A stretch of DNA of 64,000 nucleotides from Larix kaempferi (lineage: Eukaryota; Streptophyta; Pinopsida; Pinales; Pinaceae): NCBI GenBank assembly GCA_027924585.1, contig BSBM01000865.1, forward strand, positions 1,116,001 through 1,180,000. Reading direction: 5' to 3'. The notes beneath the pieces were generated by a model. It did no database searches. It saw only the letters and a program-made list of their open reading frames with translations, and was not told where the DNA came from. Every line of letters begins with the position of its first letter. Position 1 is the stretch's first letter. Position numbers and translations under genes: made by a program. Shown here in pieces: positions 21,675-33,841 of the stretch.

Positions 21675-22368
21675 ACTTGGTGTCTGGTGGTGTGGATATT
21701 TTGTGGGGAGGAATATAAGGAGGCGGTCGGCGTGGCTTAACTTCATTTCTAGTTGTAGTAGCAACTTTTGACTCTTCCATACTTGAATATATAGGGGTCG
21801 TCATAGTACCTTGTTCCTCTTTACTTGAGAAACTGGGCGTCGTAGTTGCTTCTTCTGTTGAGAGTGCATATGCAGTTTCCCGCTCTGCTTGACTTGAGAA
21901 CTCAGGAGTCGCAATAGCTTCTTCCTTTATGGTCGTAATCCCTTCTTCTCTTATGAGTGCATATGCATTTTCCAGCTCTATTTGACCTGAGAACTTGGGA
22001 ATCCCTTCCTTTCTGGTTATAGTAGCAACTTCAGACTCTTCCCTTCTTAAATATTTAGGAGTCATTGTAGTACCTTGTTCCGTCATAGTTGTCAAAGCAG
22101 TCTTGAGCTGTACTTGATCAGTATCATTTAATGTTGCTTCATGTTTTTCCTTGCTTGAGAATTCAGATGGCGTAGCTTATTCTTCTCCCTTTAACTGATC
22201 AATATCATTTAATTTTTCTTCCATTATGGTCGCAGTCCCTTCTTCTGTCATGAGTACAGATGCAGTTCCCATCTCTACTTGACCTGAGAAATCGAGAGTC
22301 GCAAGAGCTTCTTCCTTTCCTTTCTTCTTGGCGATTTCTTCTTGTATTTCCAATACGATCATTTTCAA
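21673..22368 (-). pseudogene. Repetitive acidic protein of element D, one nonsense mutation
   Basis: One reading frame of about 230 codons runs from the ATG at 22368 to a stop at 21673-21675, broken only by a TAA at 22177-22179 (a GAA codon would restore the local Glu-rich pattern). The product is a chain of imperfect modules of roughly 25-40 residues built on EE-x-x-ATPEFSSQ-x-E-x-ETAYAL, for example near 22290, 22150, 21990, 21900 and 21820, followed by a proline-rich tail (RRPPPYIPPHK). It matches no Gag or enzyme I recognise. Within a non-autonomous element it may be a captured host sequence or a highly diverged structural protein. The near-intact frame suggests it was translated until recently. 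Confidence 0.55.
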
Positions 22369-22734
22369 TTTGGAGTACGTTTCTCTTCCTTAAGCCATCT
22401 CTTTTCGATTCCGTCGAGTTTAGATTTGATACTTATTCTTGACTATTGGCCATACACGATTTCGCTAAATGAGGGAAACATAATGACTCCAACTTTGACA
22501 CGAATTCTTCGCAAACAAAAATTTCCTTTGTTTTTTGGGAAAAATATTAATAACAATTAATTAATAATTTGTTCAACTATATATATAAAAAAATGTATAT
22601 ATAGTTTTTTTTTTTAAATTTGAAAGTTATAATAATTATTATTAATTTATAATAATAATAATAATATTATTATTATATTTTTTTTTGGAATACTATAATA
22701 AAAATATTATAGTATTTTTTTTTTGAACTAGGAA

Positions 22735-23187
22735 TTAGGGTTTTAACCCTAAATTTTTGGATTGTGCAGGTCGTGCGAAGGAATGTAAGCCAGCAGCGTT
22801 GGAGTGGCTTGATGGCAGGACGATGGACGCGAGATGGGATGCGCGGGGTGGATCAACGTTGGGTGGAATGCGCGGGGGTGGGATGGTGTGACAGGAAGGC
22901 TGGACGGAGGTGAAGGTGGGACGCAACAACGTAGAGAGGAAGGTGGACATAAAAGTGGCAAGGGGGGAAGAGGGAGGCTGTACGGGTGCTGGAATTCGAG
23001 GAGAGGTAGCGTGTGAGGGTTTCTGTGGTGGAGGGGAAGAAGGAAGCAACATGGGAGTGGAGGTGGAGTTGGAGACTGCAGGGGAGAGGGTGCTGAATGA
23101 AATGGAGAAGGTTGTATGGTGTAGAAGGTTGTATGGCGTAGCCCTGAAGGGAAACATGGAATGTGGAGTATGGTGTAGGGAGATCAC
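22735..23187 (-). CDS. Pro/Ser-rich ORF near the 5' end of element D, doubtful
   Basis: A 150-residue minus-strand ORF that begins about 125 bp inside the primer site, the place where a gag start would be expected. It is rich in Pro, Ser, Thr and His (for example LLPSSPPPQKPSHATSPRIP) with no zinc knuckle or known fold. The opposite strand also has an ORF, so composition alone could explain it. I give it low weight. Confidence 0.25.
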   Translation of the reverse strand: MISLHHTPHSMFPFRATPYNLLHHTTFSISFSTLSPAVSNSTSTPMLLPSSPPPQKPSHATSPRIPAPVQPPSSPLATFMSTFLSTLLRPTFTSVQPSCHTIPPPRIPPNVDPPRASHLASIVLPSSHSNAAGLHSFARPAQSKNLGLKP

Positions 23188-23313
23188 AACGAAGAATGAC
23201 GTGGAGTGAGAGCTAGAGGTGGAAGAATGAAAATGTGGGAGCAGTGGAGAAGAGATGGATGTGCCGAGAAAGAGTGGGGTATGGAGGGATGAAAAAGAGA
23301 AGAATGGAGAGGT

Positions 23314-23325
23314 GCTCTGATACCA
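23314..23325 (-). other. Primer-binding site of element D (tRNA-iMet)
   Basis: TGGTATCAGAGC on the minus strand, two bases from the 5' LTR. Confidence 0.92.
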
Positions 23326-23327
23326 CT

Positions 23328-23543
23328 TGTAAGATACTAGGATTACATGTTGAAATATCTATTGATATAAATATATTTTTGGATAATTGATTAATGATTA
23401 TTACATTGAAATGCTGACATTATATATGCATTGTAACTTATGAATGGTCACACCTTAAGACGAGGTGAACTTTGACCACTAATGAGTAATTAATCTAATT
23501 GTTAATAATTTATTAAGAGTAATATACTATTAGGTATATTACA
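23328..23543 (-). repeat. 5' LTR of element D
   Basis: 216 bp, followed by the right GGGGA duplication. Confidence 0.92.
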
Positions 23544-24251
23544 GGGGATGTTAGGGAGTGAGAGGTAGAGAGAGAGGGGGGAGTTAGGGGTATGGGGTTA
23601 GAGGTACATAGGTGTTAGGCGGTTAGGGGTTAGGGGAATATGATATATATAGAGAGAGGGGGCATGGGGTTAGGGATAGGGGGAGTATGAGAGAGATAGA
23701 GATAGAGGGGGGGTTAGTGGTAGGGGGAGTATGAGATAGATAGAGAGAGGGGTGGTTGTTAGCAGGTTAGAGGTAGAGAGAGAGGGGCGAGTGTTAGGGG
23801 GTTAGAGGTAGAGAGGGGGGGGTTGTTAGGGGTAGGGGGATTAGGAGAGAGATAGAGAGATCAGGGTTAGGGGTAGGGGAGTATGGGAGAGATAGAGAGA
23901 GGGGGGGATATTAGGGAATGAGAGGTAGAGAGAGAGGGTGGGTTAGGGGTAGGGGGTTCTAGGTAGAAAGGTGTTATGGGTTTAAGGGTATGGGGAGTAA
24001 GAGAGAGATATAGAGAGAGGGGAAGGTGTCATAGGGTTAGAGGTGGAGAGAGGGAGGGTTTCAGGGGGTTAGGGGTAAGGGGAGTATGAGAGAGATAGAG
24101 AGGGGGGTGGGGTTAAAGGTAGGGGGAGTATGAGAGTGATAGAGAGAGGGGGGACGGTTAGGGGTACGGGGAGTGTGACAGAGATAGAAATAGGGAGGTG
24201 GCTAGGGGTAGGGGGAGTGTGTACATGTCTGTGTTATATATATATATATAC

Positions 24252-24291
<40 letters not shown>

Positions 24292-24345
24292 AACGGGGTG
24301 GTGGGGTATTAGGGAGTTGGGGAGAGAGAGAGGGGTGGGGGTTAA
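23544..24345. repeat. Purine-rich array, segment 4, with microsatellites
   Basis: Same TTAGGGG/GAGAGATAGAG modules. Near the end a composite microsatellite of (TA)n, a short CA run and (GA)n occupies about 24236-24290. Confidence 0.85.
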
Positions 24346-24759
24346 GTGTTTTTAGTTGATTGGGGTTTAAATTTGATGGTTTTATTTATATTTCAATATT
24401 TTTTCTTTCCACGCGACTTGTATATGCAAATTAACATTGAGAAATGAATAATGTTATGTATTTGATATTGCAGCAATACCCGGTGAGGAGGGTTGACTAA
24501 ATATTGAGAGGATATTTGAACTTCCATACGGGGAAGGTAGGTATCAAATTATGACACCAATTATGTTCCCATTGGTATAATGGATATCCTTTTAGTGTTA
24601 AGCCTTCCACACTGCTTGCAATATGGAAAGGAAATCCTTGATATTCTCTAACTGGTATGAATTTCATAGAAGAATGTCTTTTGTATATCAAATCGCTACA
24701 ATACAAGCCAAGGATAGTTGACCAAAATCCAAGAGCATATCTTGACACCTAGAGGGGCC
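24346..24759. other. Unassigned segment within the purine-rich array
   Basis: Ordinary AT-rich DNA with an 83-residue minus ORF (24497-24748; ..YQGFPFHIASSVEGLTLKGY..) that I do not recognise. It might be an exon fragment, but no splice sites or homologous copy support that. Confidence 0.3.
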
Positions 24760-25010
24760 AAGTGGGGTGTTAGGGCTCGAGTGATTGAGTTGAGGGGTTA
24801 GTTGTAGGGGGAGGCATAGAGATGTGTGTGTGTGTGTTAGAGAGAGAGAGCCAACGGGGTGGTGGCACAAGGATGTGTGTGTGTGTGTTATAGAGAAAGA
24901 GAGAGCCAATGAGGTGGTGGAATAGGGATGTGTGTGTGTTTGTGTTATAGAGAGAGAGAGAGAGCCAATGAGGTGGTGGAATAGGGATGTGTGTGTGTGG
25001 GTGGATTCAA
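24760..25010. repeat. Purine-rich array, segment 5
   Basis: Contains three copies of a module with (GT)n, (GA)n and GAGCCAAYGRGGTGGTGG at about 24815-24870, 24870-24920 and 24930-25000. Right limit of the array. Confidence 0.75.
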
Positions 25011-25287
25011 CATATCACATAATCAGTTCATTAGAAACTGTCTATATCTAGCATCAGGCTTGAGTTGCATCAAGCCAGGTCTCCCTGGCGCATGCGCATG
25101 ATCCTACTGAGCCTCGACCATCTCCACATCAGATGGTTGGGGATGTATCTCCCCAATATAGGTGCCAATATCAACAAAATACATAGTACAAAACAATAAT
25201 TATACATTTTCATTAAATAAATTTGATTTGCATTAAGAAAGACAATAAAATGAAACTAGATTTATTTAAACAAAACACTAATATTAC

Positions 25288-26181
25288 CTTTGGCATATGC
25301 TGGCTCATTCTGGGTGAAGAGGATGTTTGTACATCCTCTCCATTCCAACCCGGCATAAGGATAGGGCACTAGGGATAAACTAGGATCCTCCATGCTGGAT
25401 AGTAGCTCCACCGCCTATGTGGTAATCCTCATAGGAAAATTTAGCAAGCCCCTCTTGGGCATCATCTGGTCCCACATATGCATACAGGCCTCAGTCGACA
25501 CCCTAGGAGGGAGATAGTGAAACAAATTCATCATGGATAGAAAAATCTCAAAAAATAAACAAAATAACTTAGAACCAAAAGGGAAGTTTCCCCTTCCGTG
25601 GAACTATGCACGACATCTACTAAGCACAAAACAAAATTGCCACAAAAAATGGCAGACCACCGAATGAGTCTCATCCACTGCACTAAACAATCAATATACA
25701 ATAATAGAGGGAAACTAATGCGCTGCCCATTAGTAGTTTGGTGTGCAATGGTAGTCACCAACAACGATATGCACCTAACATCCTCTTGAGCAAAAGTAGA
25801 GATGCTAAGCTATCCACTGGAAACCTAAAAATATGTTGGATGAACAACGACATCACTAATATATCTATAAGAGTAAACAAGATGATTCTCTGTTGTTGTG
25901 CCAGTTAGGACATCAGGGAACTAGGGAAAATTCTCCCCTCTCCTGGATAGCCCAGTGATAAAATAAATATCCTCCGTAGTGGGATGGTACCACTGATCAG
26001 GACCAACATGGATGTCCTGTCTCCGGTGATCCCACCAATATATCAACTGTGTCAAAAAATCCGAGTGCCCCCTGAGGGATGTAGCCTCCTCATAGAAATT
26101 TAGGAGGCCTAATTCCATCAAGAGGCCTTGCATATGTGCAGTAATGGGGAGAGGGTACCAATCCCCCTCCCTCTCTCTATC
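25288..26181 (-). pseudogene. Plant-mobile-domain (PMD)-like pseudogene, two exons
   Basis: The first exon starts at 26181 after the acceptor TGACAG and reads DWYPLPITAH, then GHSDFLTQLIYWWDHRR, WYHPTTEDIYFITGLSRRGE and, near 25710, TTNGQRISFPLLLY. This order (a W-x-P-TxEDxxxITGL segment, then an NGQR-x-SF segment) fits plant mobile domain proteins, which occur as host genes and inside plant transposons. One frame runs from 26181 to about 25531 but has three in-frame stops (25921-25923 and two near 25800-25840). A second exon, 25288-25502, begins after TCCTCCTAG, ends at AAAG/gtaata, and carries one stop. The family call is from remembered motifs. It lies inside or beside the CACTA end at 26380-28441, on a strand consistent with being its cargo. 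Confidence 0.6.
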
Positions 26182-26379
26182 CTGTCATGGTTGTGAACAT
26201 TCTAATGATCAATGTGTTGTTGTTGGTGTTGGTGTTCCTCTCTATGATGACATCTTTGATTAACATATAAATACATTAGTCTAATATAAAATATATAAAA
26301 AATTATTAAATGAGAATTTTATTTATAAGCATGAAATAATATTTTTTTCTAAAAACAATTGATTTTCCAACTCTGTGCG
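26182..26379. other. Spacer between PMD pseudogene and CACTA array
   Basis: Intron-like AT-rich sequence upstream of the PMD exon; a short TTGTTGGTGTTGG run at 26218-26240. Nothing else seen. Confidence 0.3.
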
Positions 26380-28440
26380 CTTAGAAAACAGTCAACCAAC
26401 GTTCCTAGTGCATTTAACGACATACACACCATACACGGTGCACCACAAATATGTAGTGCACTGATTATAGCATTTGATTTACATAACATCTAAACAGTGC
26501 GTTGTATTAATAAAATGCACCGATGCATTAATAACTCTCTCAACACCGATGCAATGTGTATACAATAATTATAGTAACCGCCCGCGCACTACTAAAAAAT
26601 GTAAGTACAGTTACTATGCTTCTATCAACGAGCTACACTAGTGCTTCCATAAGAGTATAGAACTGGTGCATATGCTAAACTATTAAGCACTAATAGTAGT
26701 GCACAATAAAATCGACAACGCAACACCGTTGTCATGTCCATTTGTGAAAAAGTGGTGTGTGTGCATGTCAGTGAGTTTTTTTAAAACAAAGTACCATTCG
26801 CAGTGCATAATGGTTAACATAATGCACTGGTGCGCTGTCATATGAATTCATACTAAAATTAAAATTTAAAACTTCATTAATACTTAGATGTGCGCTAAGC
26901 TGAAGTAGCGCACCGTAACGGTGCTTTATGATTACTGTTAAAATGGTGCACATGTGTCCATGTGTGTCATGTAAAAAAGCGCACTAATTCTATTTATATG
27001 ATAAGTGCAGAAATTTGTTTTTATTTTTTTTTAAATTTATATTTGTCAATGCTCTTCCATTCAACAGACCATTTGTAGTGTGATGGATCGCACACACTGA
27101 TGCTTTAATAATAAATCAATGCACTGTATTTAGATTTTTTTTTTTTAATTTAAATGGTCGGTGCGTTATAATACATAGGGCACCATATAAATGGTGTGCT
27201 TGGTTTGATGGTATTTAGAGAACTGGTTACGGTGCACGCTATAATTTCACAGTGTGCATCGGATAGTGGTGCAAGACAAAGCACAAGGACACACCATGTG
27301 GATTTTTTATTTTTATTTTTAAAATAGTGCAATTAAAGCTTAATTTCAAATTTTAATCTGCTAAAATTTTAAATTACAAGAAAAGAAAGAGATTACTTGG
27401 ACATTTGCTTGTTGAGGAGGCATGGTTTCCATGCATTCCAAACAAGGAAATGTGCCCATCGGTTCTCAAAATTCAAAACACATGTACTGTGAAAAAGAAG
27501 GATAAATATAGGTAAGAGGAGCACCGATTGTAGGGTGCTTAAGGGAGGCACAGATGGCATCGATGCTTCTGAGCTCAAGAGCATTGCGAATGGTAAAAAT
27601 CAATAGTTCGGGTTGGTAATTTTTTTTTATTTAACCCTGATTCGTTGCACCCGACGAGTGGACGCACTGGGGTGTTCTCTCAAATGGCGCAGCAGGGATT
27701 CATTGTAATAAAAACACACCGTTATGTTGTAGAAAAATATAAAAAAATACGTCCGCGTGGCATAAATATATTATCCCTAAAATGGCGCATTTATTTTATT
27801 TAATGCATTAGTGGGGGTATTAGTTAAAAGCACTGATGTTGACACTATACATAAACACACAGTGTTTGTAGAAAAAATTAAAATTGTTTAGGCGATTTTT
27901 TTATTTTAGTCTATCTCGTGTTGTAATACACATAACACACCGGTGTGTTTCTTGTACTTAACACAATGTGTATGGTTTTCCTGTTGTATATGGATATATT
28001 ATTAATGGGTTATGCTTTTTGGTAAAGATACGGTGCGTTCAATAATGGTATGCATCGGTGCATTTTATGGTATGTAGCGTATCATTGTTGTTTTTTAAAA
28101 TTATATTGTGCATAGCATATGTTTTTTTGGTGAGAAACAGTGTGTATCATGTGGTTAATGCACTGGTGTGTATTCTGTGTTTAATGCACCACGTTGATAG
28201 TTTTTTTTTTTTGGTATCAGAGAGGATTTTTGATATCGGTGCATTACATGTGTTAGACTTGGTCCTTTGAGTCTAGAAATGCATCAGTGCATTTACATTT
28301 TATAGAAGAACTATTTAAAAACATTTGCTAAAACCTCCCCCTGCTTGCCACCGCTAAAAACCACTTCTATAGACAGATTTTTGGGCTCTTTTTGGGGGGA
28401 TTCCCCTATAACCTCCGCTAGAGGGTGTTCTCCTTGTTGT

Positions 28441-28441
<1 letters not shown>
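26380..28441 (-). mobile_element. CACTA-type transposon end (right terminus) with subterminal motif array
   Basis: The plus strand ends CTTGTTGTG (28433-28441); its reverse complement, CACAACAAGGAGAACACCCT, aligns with the terminus at 34450 (ACTACAAGTAAAATACCCT) and both continue into a GGAGGTTATAG / GGAGGTTTTTAG block. CACTA elements begin CACTACAAG. Inward, from about 28330 to 26380, some three dozen variants of a palindromic GCACCGGTGC-like word (TGCACCGATGC, GCACTGGTGCG, CACACCGGTGTG) occur every 30-80 bp in both orientations. En/Spm-type elements carry such subterminal arrays as binding sites for their TNPA-like protein. The inner limit and the other terminus are not identified. Confidence 0.7.
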
Positions 28442-28472
<31 letters not shown>

Positions 28473-28529
28473 TCTAAGTCATTGTATATGTGGCTCCTTT
28501 ATTAGGTTGACGCTATTACATATACATTT

Positions 28530-28573
<44 letters not shown>

Positions 28574-28760
28574 ATGATGATGATGATGATTAACGTCCCC
28601 TGAGACCAAGCTTTGGTCTATCGAACCTTAAGAAGAGTGGGAAAAGGGGATTATATATATATAGATATTCTAAGCATTGTATATGTGGCTCCCTTATTAG
28701 GTTGATGTTATTACATATACGTTTAACCCATTACATATACATTTACCCCCATATATACCA
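28442..28760. repeat. Microsatellites and a 65-bp direct duplication
   Basis: (CA)n at 28442-28472, (TA)n at about 28534-28569, (ATG)n at 28568-28590. The segment ATTCTAAGTCATTGTATATG to ATATACATTTAAC (28471-28533) is repeated at about 28665-28722 with roughly 90% identity. Confidence 0.85.
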
Positions 28761-31700
28761 CCCTTGGGATCATATCATATAGTACCCTCCTTCATAAATC
28801 TTTGTCCTCAAAGTTGTGCAGTTAAGGATTTTACCTATCATGAAACCAAGTAATATGATTTCCTTTAATTTCCACTTTCTTGTTTCCATTAATGACGATC
28901 CATCCATTCAAATTCAATTATTTTCAATCTTAATCCTTGTTGGTTGTTTGATGCATGCTTTCTTTCCTTTGATTCCATATGTTTTTTTCATGACTTCTCC
29001 AATTTTTTTTAAACAGAGGAATTCATACAGCCTTTAAAAGTGCACTAAATTTGTTTAACATAGATTAAAGTCAACATATATGGAAACTTGGGGCATGGAT
29101 GTAGGTTCGACAAGGGTTGAAGTAAATCAAATAGGAACACGTGTGTTTCTAGAGAACTTAAATGTTCCTAACATTTCCAACAAGCATGCATTCCCATTAC
29201 AATGATTTTAAGATGCAACTTTATGTACCCACCCAAAAATCATTCACTCTTTCAAAATCTATTAATGCTAATTTACTAATTCATAAGGTATAAAGTTGTA
29301 ATGTATATATGAAATAATTTAAGACTCTACAAATATTTTAATACAATAAGACAAAATTCACCACAATAAGACTCTCTATTACTGATCCAGATACTAGACT
29401 ATCCTTTTCATGTTAATTTTTTGGTTTCTAAAACTAAATAAGAAAGCATTGGGTTGTTGTGCTCATCCTAAAATAGAATACCTTAGCTCATCCTCCTTTG
29501 TTAACCTTAATAACATTCCCAATTCTAGTCACATGAATATTTCTAGCATGACACCCCTACATAAAATTAACATGGTGATGGAGTAGTCAAAATTAACGAA
29601 TAGGAGAAATAAATCGATGGTGTCTATGTCGAACTAATATAAATCAAAATGGTGTGCAACAAAAGTTGAGTGGTCAATAAGCATGTAGAGAGAACTCAGT
29701 AGAATGTTAGAAATATAGAAAAAACTTAGAGGGATGTTAGAAATTTGCTCAAAGAGTCAGAATGTGAATACATCAAAGAATTACCCTAAAATTAATCAAG
29801 TGTCATGGGAGTTGTATGGATAGTATATTCTTTTTTCATTCAATTAATGATGTAACATGGTTTATAAATATTCAATGTTATGGGTAGCCTTTATGTTTAT
29901 CATGAACAATTTGCTTTATGGATTAGTTCCATTTCAAAGGGCTATGGTATACCATTTTGGTGTAGTTGCACATATGAACAACTTATTGTAGGACCCATTC
30001 ATGGAAAACTTACTCTTAGCCTTATTATTGATGTAGTCCATTTGTGAACAACTTGACATTATTATTGTATTTTATAGTGCTCAATTTACTTGAAGTTCAT
30101 TCAATTTAGAGTTATTAATGTAATTGATGGAGCTTAATTTACTCACAGTTCATTAAAATTTTTAATTTATGTAATGGTTAATGAGTTATCCAATTATATT
30201 GATAACCAACATATATCCATTTTAACTCTGGTTCTATCAAGCATTGAGAGGGATCAAATCCCTTGAGGTGCAATCCTTAATAGTTCATAAATATCCTTCA
30301 ATGTAAGCAATGCATATATCTTTCCTTTACCAAATTGTATCTAGCAATTTATCCAATTATTTATTAATATGCAATTATTACAAAACTAATATCTAACTCA
30401 TTGTTCTATTATTAACTTAAAAGTACATGATCTAATACTTTTTTTTTATAATTATCCAAGCACCAACTATTGCAATATGGATATCTTACAAATAGGCCAA
30501 AGTTGCATTAATTAATTAATTATGAAGTAAAATATTTATTTATCCATTATTTACCCAAAATTAATATCTAACTCATTGTTCTATTCTTAACTTAAAAGTA
30601 CATAATACATTATAATTTCCATTATAATTGTGGAGGCACTAACTATTCCAAATGTTGTAAATGCTAAAACATAAATCCTTCAAATAGACAAAAAAAATTG
30701 CATCCATTAATTAATTATGAACAAAAAGAGTTATTTACCTGAATTTAATCGTGGAAGCACAAATATTTTCATGTCATAAAGTACAACACATAAATTCTAC
30801 AAATATGTCTCTCTTGTAAATCAAATCAAAGCAAGACTAACTAATACACAATGATTTAGTTGTCTTATCACTATTTAAAAAAATATTTATTTAAAATATG
30901 AAGATAAATAAATAGAAATTGAAATTAAAATTATATACATTTATATAAATATATTTAACAATCTAACCAATTTAAAAAGCCTACCTATACTTTGTTTTCT
31001 AATTTTTTTATATATTAATTTTTTTTTTAAACGGAGAAAAGACTTCTTAAAGCAACACATATATAAATTTAAAATTATATGCACTTTATTCAACTATACA
31101 AATGCCATTGATCTACTAACTTCTATACTTAAACTTGATTTGACAAATGAGAATAATGAGAACGCAACGTATTAGGTTTGCTTGATTTTCTTACTTAAAG
31201 TATAAGTTAATGTATTTTATTACTTCATAACCTTCTTAATTTTTCTTTTAAAAAACTACGGAAAAGACTAACCACCGCGTTACTCTATGAGGCTCAAAAA
31301 CTATAGAAAAGATAACCACTAAGCTCAAAGACCATGGAAAAGTCTAACCACGTATGAAAAAGTTACTCTATCTTATTTATTTAATTTGCAATACTTATCA
31401 ACAATTTTTAAAACATTCTCAAAACCACGTTTTTATTATTTCAAATTTTTAAATCTTATCTTAATAGTTATGGGAGGATGAAGAGAGGCTTGTTGCGTAC
31501 TATGGGAAATCAAATGGTTCCCTCATTGGTCATTGTTGGGTGGGTTTATGTTTTTTATTTATTTTTTAAATATTTGATTGTTTGATGGTATTGTTTTTGA
31601 TATTTTGATATTAAAAATAATAATATGTGTCTTTTCGTCAGGAGATATAGATTGAGTATTTATATAATTGTAGACTTTAATATGAGGAAACTTTTTTTGT

Positions 31701-33841
31701 TATAAATATAGAGTTTTATATATCAAATTAGTGTCTTACTTAATCATGTAATTTTAAAAATAGATTATTATCATATGAATGATAATAAAAAATATTAAGA
31801 AACATGAGAATTAATATTATTAATAATTTATATTTAAATATTGGAAATGATATATATGAAAATTTAGTAAATTAATTTTATAGTAATTAAATATTTTTTA
31901 GACCATAAATTTGATAAATATTTTAAGCATGAACATAATTTTATAATAAAATACATTATTAACCAATATTATAAAAGATTTTGTCCCATACATTATTAAA
32001 CAATATTGTAAAAGATTTTGTTCAATTGTAAAAAAATCAATTTGAATTACCATCGATAAAAAATACTAACTTTTTATATTATTTAAAAAAAAACACTAAC
32101 TTTTTATGTTTTTTTTTTTTTAATAACTAGCATGTGATAAATTAAAAAGGATTGGAAAGCCATGAAAATGCAATGTACCTGCACAAAATGATACTTAAGA
32201 TCAGATGCAAGGATTTAAAGGATTTATGCATTTAGGTTTTCAATGTAGTTGTAGGGTATTGTGCATTTACGAAGGATTTATGATTAGATCGATTATTGTG
32301 TATTTATAGCATTTTCTAGTTTGGTTTGCTTATTCTTTAATTTTATTTATAACTTGGTGCCATTGGTTGTTCCAATATGGTAGGTTTTATGTAACTCTCT
32401 TTGACATGTATGTACATTTTGTGATTTTTGTTATAAAATTTGTGAATGGATTTGAATTTATAAAAAAATTACACTATTTTGTAAAAAAGTTAATTTTAAA
32501 ATTTAAATAATTTTTTAATTGAGTTGGTAATTATTAAGTCTTAAGGTTTGGAGTTCAAAACATTGTAATTCTATTTGTAATATAAAAAAAACTACTACTC
32601 ATAAGTTCAAATCACTTAAAAATGTGTAAAAAACTACTGCTCATAAGTTTAACCACTTGGGATCCTTGTTTTCTTTATGGTGTAATTTAGTACACTCTTT
32701 TAATTCTCTTTCTATCATGTTTATAGAAGTACAAACTCAAATTGGTAATAGTGATATTTAAGTAATATTTACAAACTTTGAAGTTGGATTGTGAAATTTT
32801 AATTATTAGGAAGGATTTGAAATTTAAGATAATTATTTGTGTTTAAAAGTGAAGTTAGGAATCCATGGTTGCTCATGAAAATATATACATGATATTTGAG
32901 AATATTTGTTTCATCAATAAAAAAGAATCAACATTTTATAAATTTACATAAATGTAAAATGATAATCACTCAGAAGATGTAACTATCATTAATTTTTCAC
33001 TTGAGAAACTTTGAATATCCAAACCTTGGTCTAGATTGTTCATCCTAACTATGCTTCACTGCATGCTTACTTTTTAATAGATGTGTCAAATGTCTCAAAT
33101 AATTTTGACTATTCATTTCCAGACTTGAAATGTTCTTGTTGAAGGAAAACTTGTATGATTCAAAATTTAGTGTGAAAGGCTTCATTTTAATAAAACCACT
33201 AATTTAAATTATTATGATAACCTTCTCAATTTTGCACAGAAAGAAAATTGGATTAATGAATTAAAAACCAACATTCAACAACTCAAACTTTAAAAAAATG
33301 AATTGAAATAACACATGCAGAACTTAGCAAATTAATTATTGAGTTCAACCATATGGGATACGTCTTTGAGTCCACTTTAAATGACAAAATAATCCATTAA
33401 GAAGGATGCAAGTACATGATTTCACTTATTTACACCAATAATGGTCTTCAACTTCAAGAGTTATATCTGATGTTCTCTTGGAAGATAACAATGGCTTCTT
33501 CCTACAAATGAACACAGGTTTTGCTATCATCCAACTAAGCACAAATAAACTACAGCCTTCTTGATTTTGGAATTTTTTTTGAAGAAGCAGTAGGTCCTCG
33601 AATTGACTCCCATACACATTTGGTTATTTCAAGAATACCCCATGACTGAATTAGAAATCTTAAAGGTTGAAAGGAAAACTCAAACAAAAATAAAGAAAAA
33701 ATAAATCCGCAAAATAATGGTCGAATAATTGGTACACTCTCCTCCTCACCCTATTGTATCTAGTAGTGTCACAAAACATGGAGCATTCTCTTCACTTTAT
33801 AATGCTCACCTCTCCCTTATCTTGTTTCCCAGCATGCAGTT
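28761..33841. other. AT-rich gene-free region
   Basis: Five kilobases of AT-rich DNA with no ORF of note between 29040 and 33425. Recognisable structure is limited to a tandem repeat of about 180 bp at 30375-30860 (two copies and a partial third, each opening ATATCTAACTCATTGTTCTA) and loose repeats of CTACGGAAAAGACTAACCAC near 31250-31360. No LTR pair, TIR or tRNA found. Confidence 0.6.

Larger units (their letters stand above)
20581..23543 (-). mobile_element. Small non-autonomous LTR element D
   Basis: A 2963-bp element with 216-bp LTRs (20581-20796 and 23328-23543), both TGTAAG...ATTACA, flanked by GGGGA on each side (20576-20580, 23544-23548). The tRNA-Met primer site lies at 23314-23325 on the minus strand. 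The LTRs differ at about 11 of 216 positions (about 5%). There is no protease, reverse transcriptase or integrase; instead the interior has a repetitive acidic ORF of unknown function. Its size places it between TRIM and LARD elements. Confidence 0.92.

Noticed and set aside
22910-23209. 99-codon plus-strand ORF in element D
   Set aside because: Antisense to the element's primer site and overlapping an equally long minus ORF; compositional.
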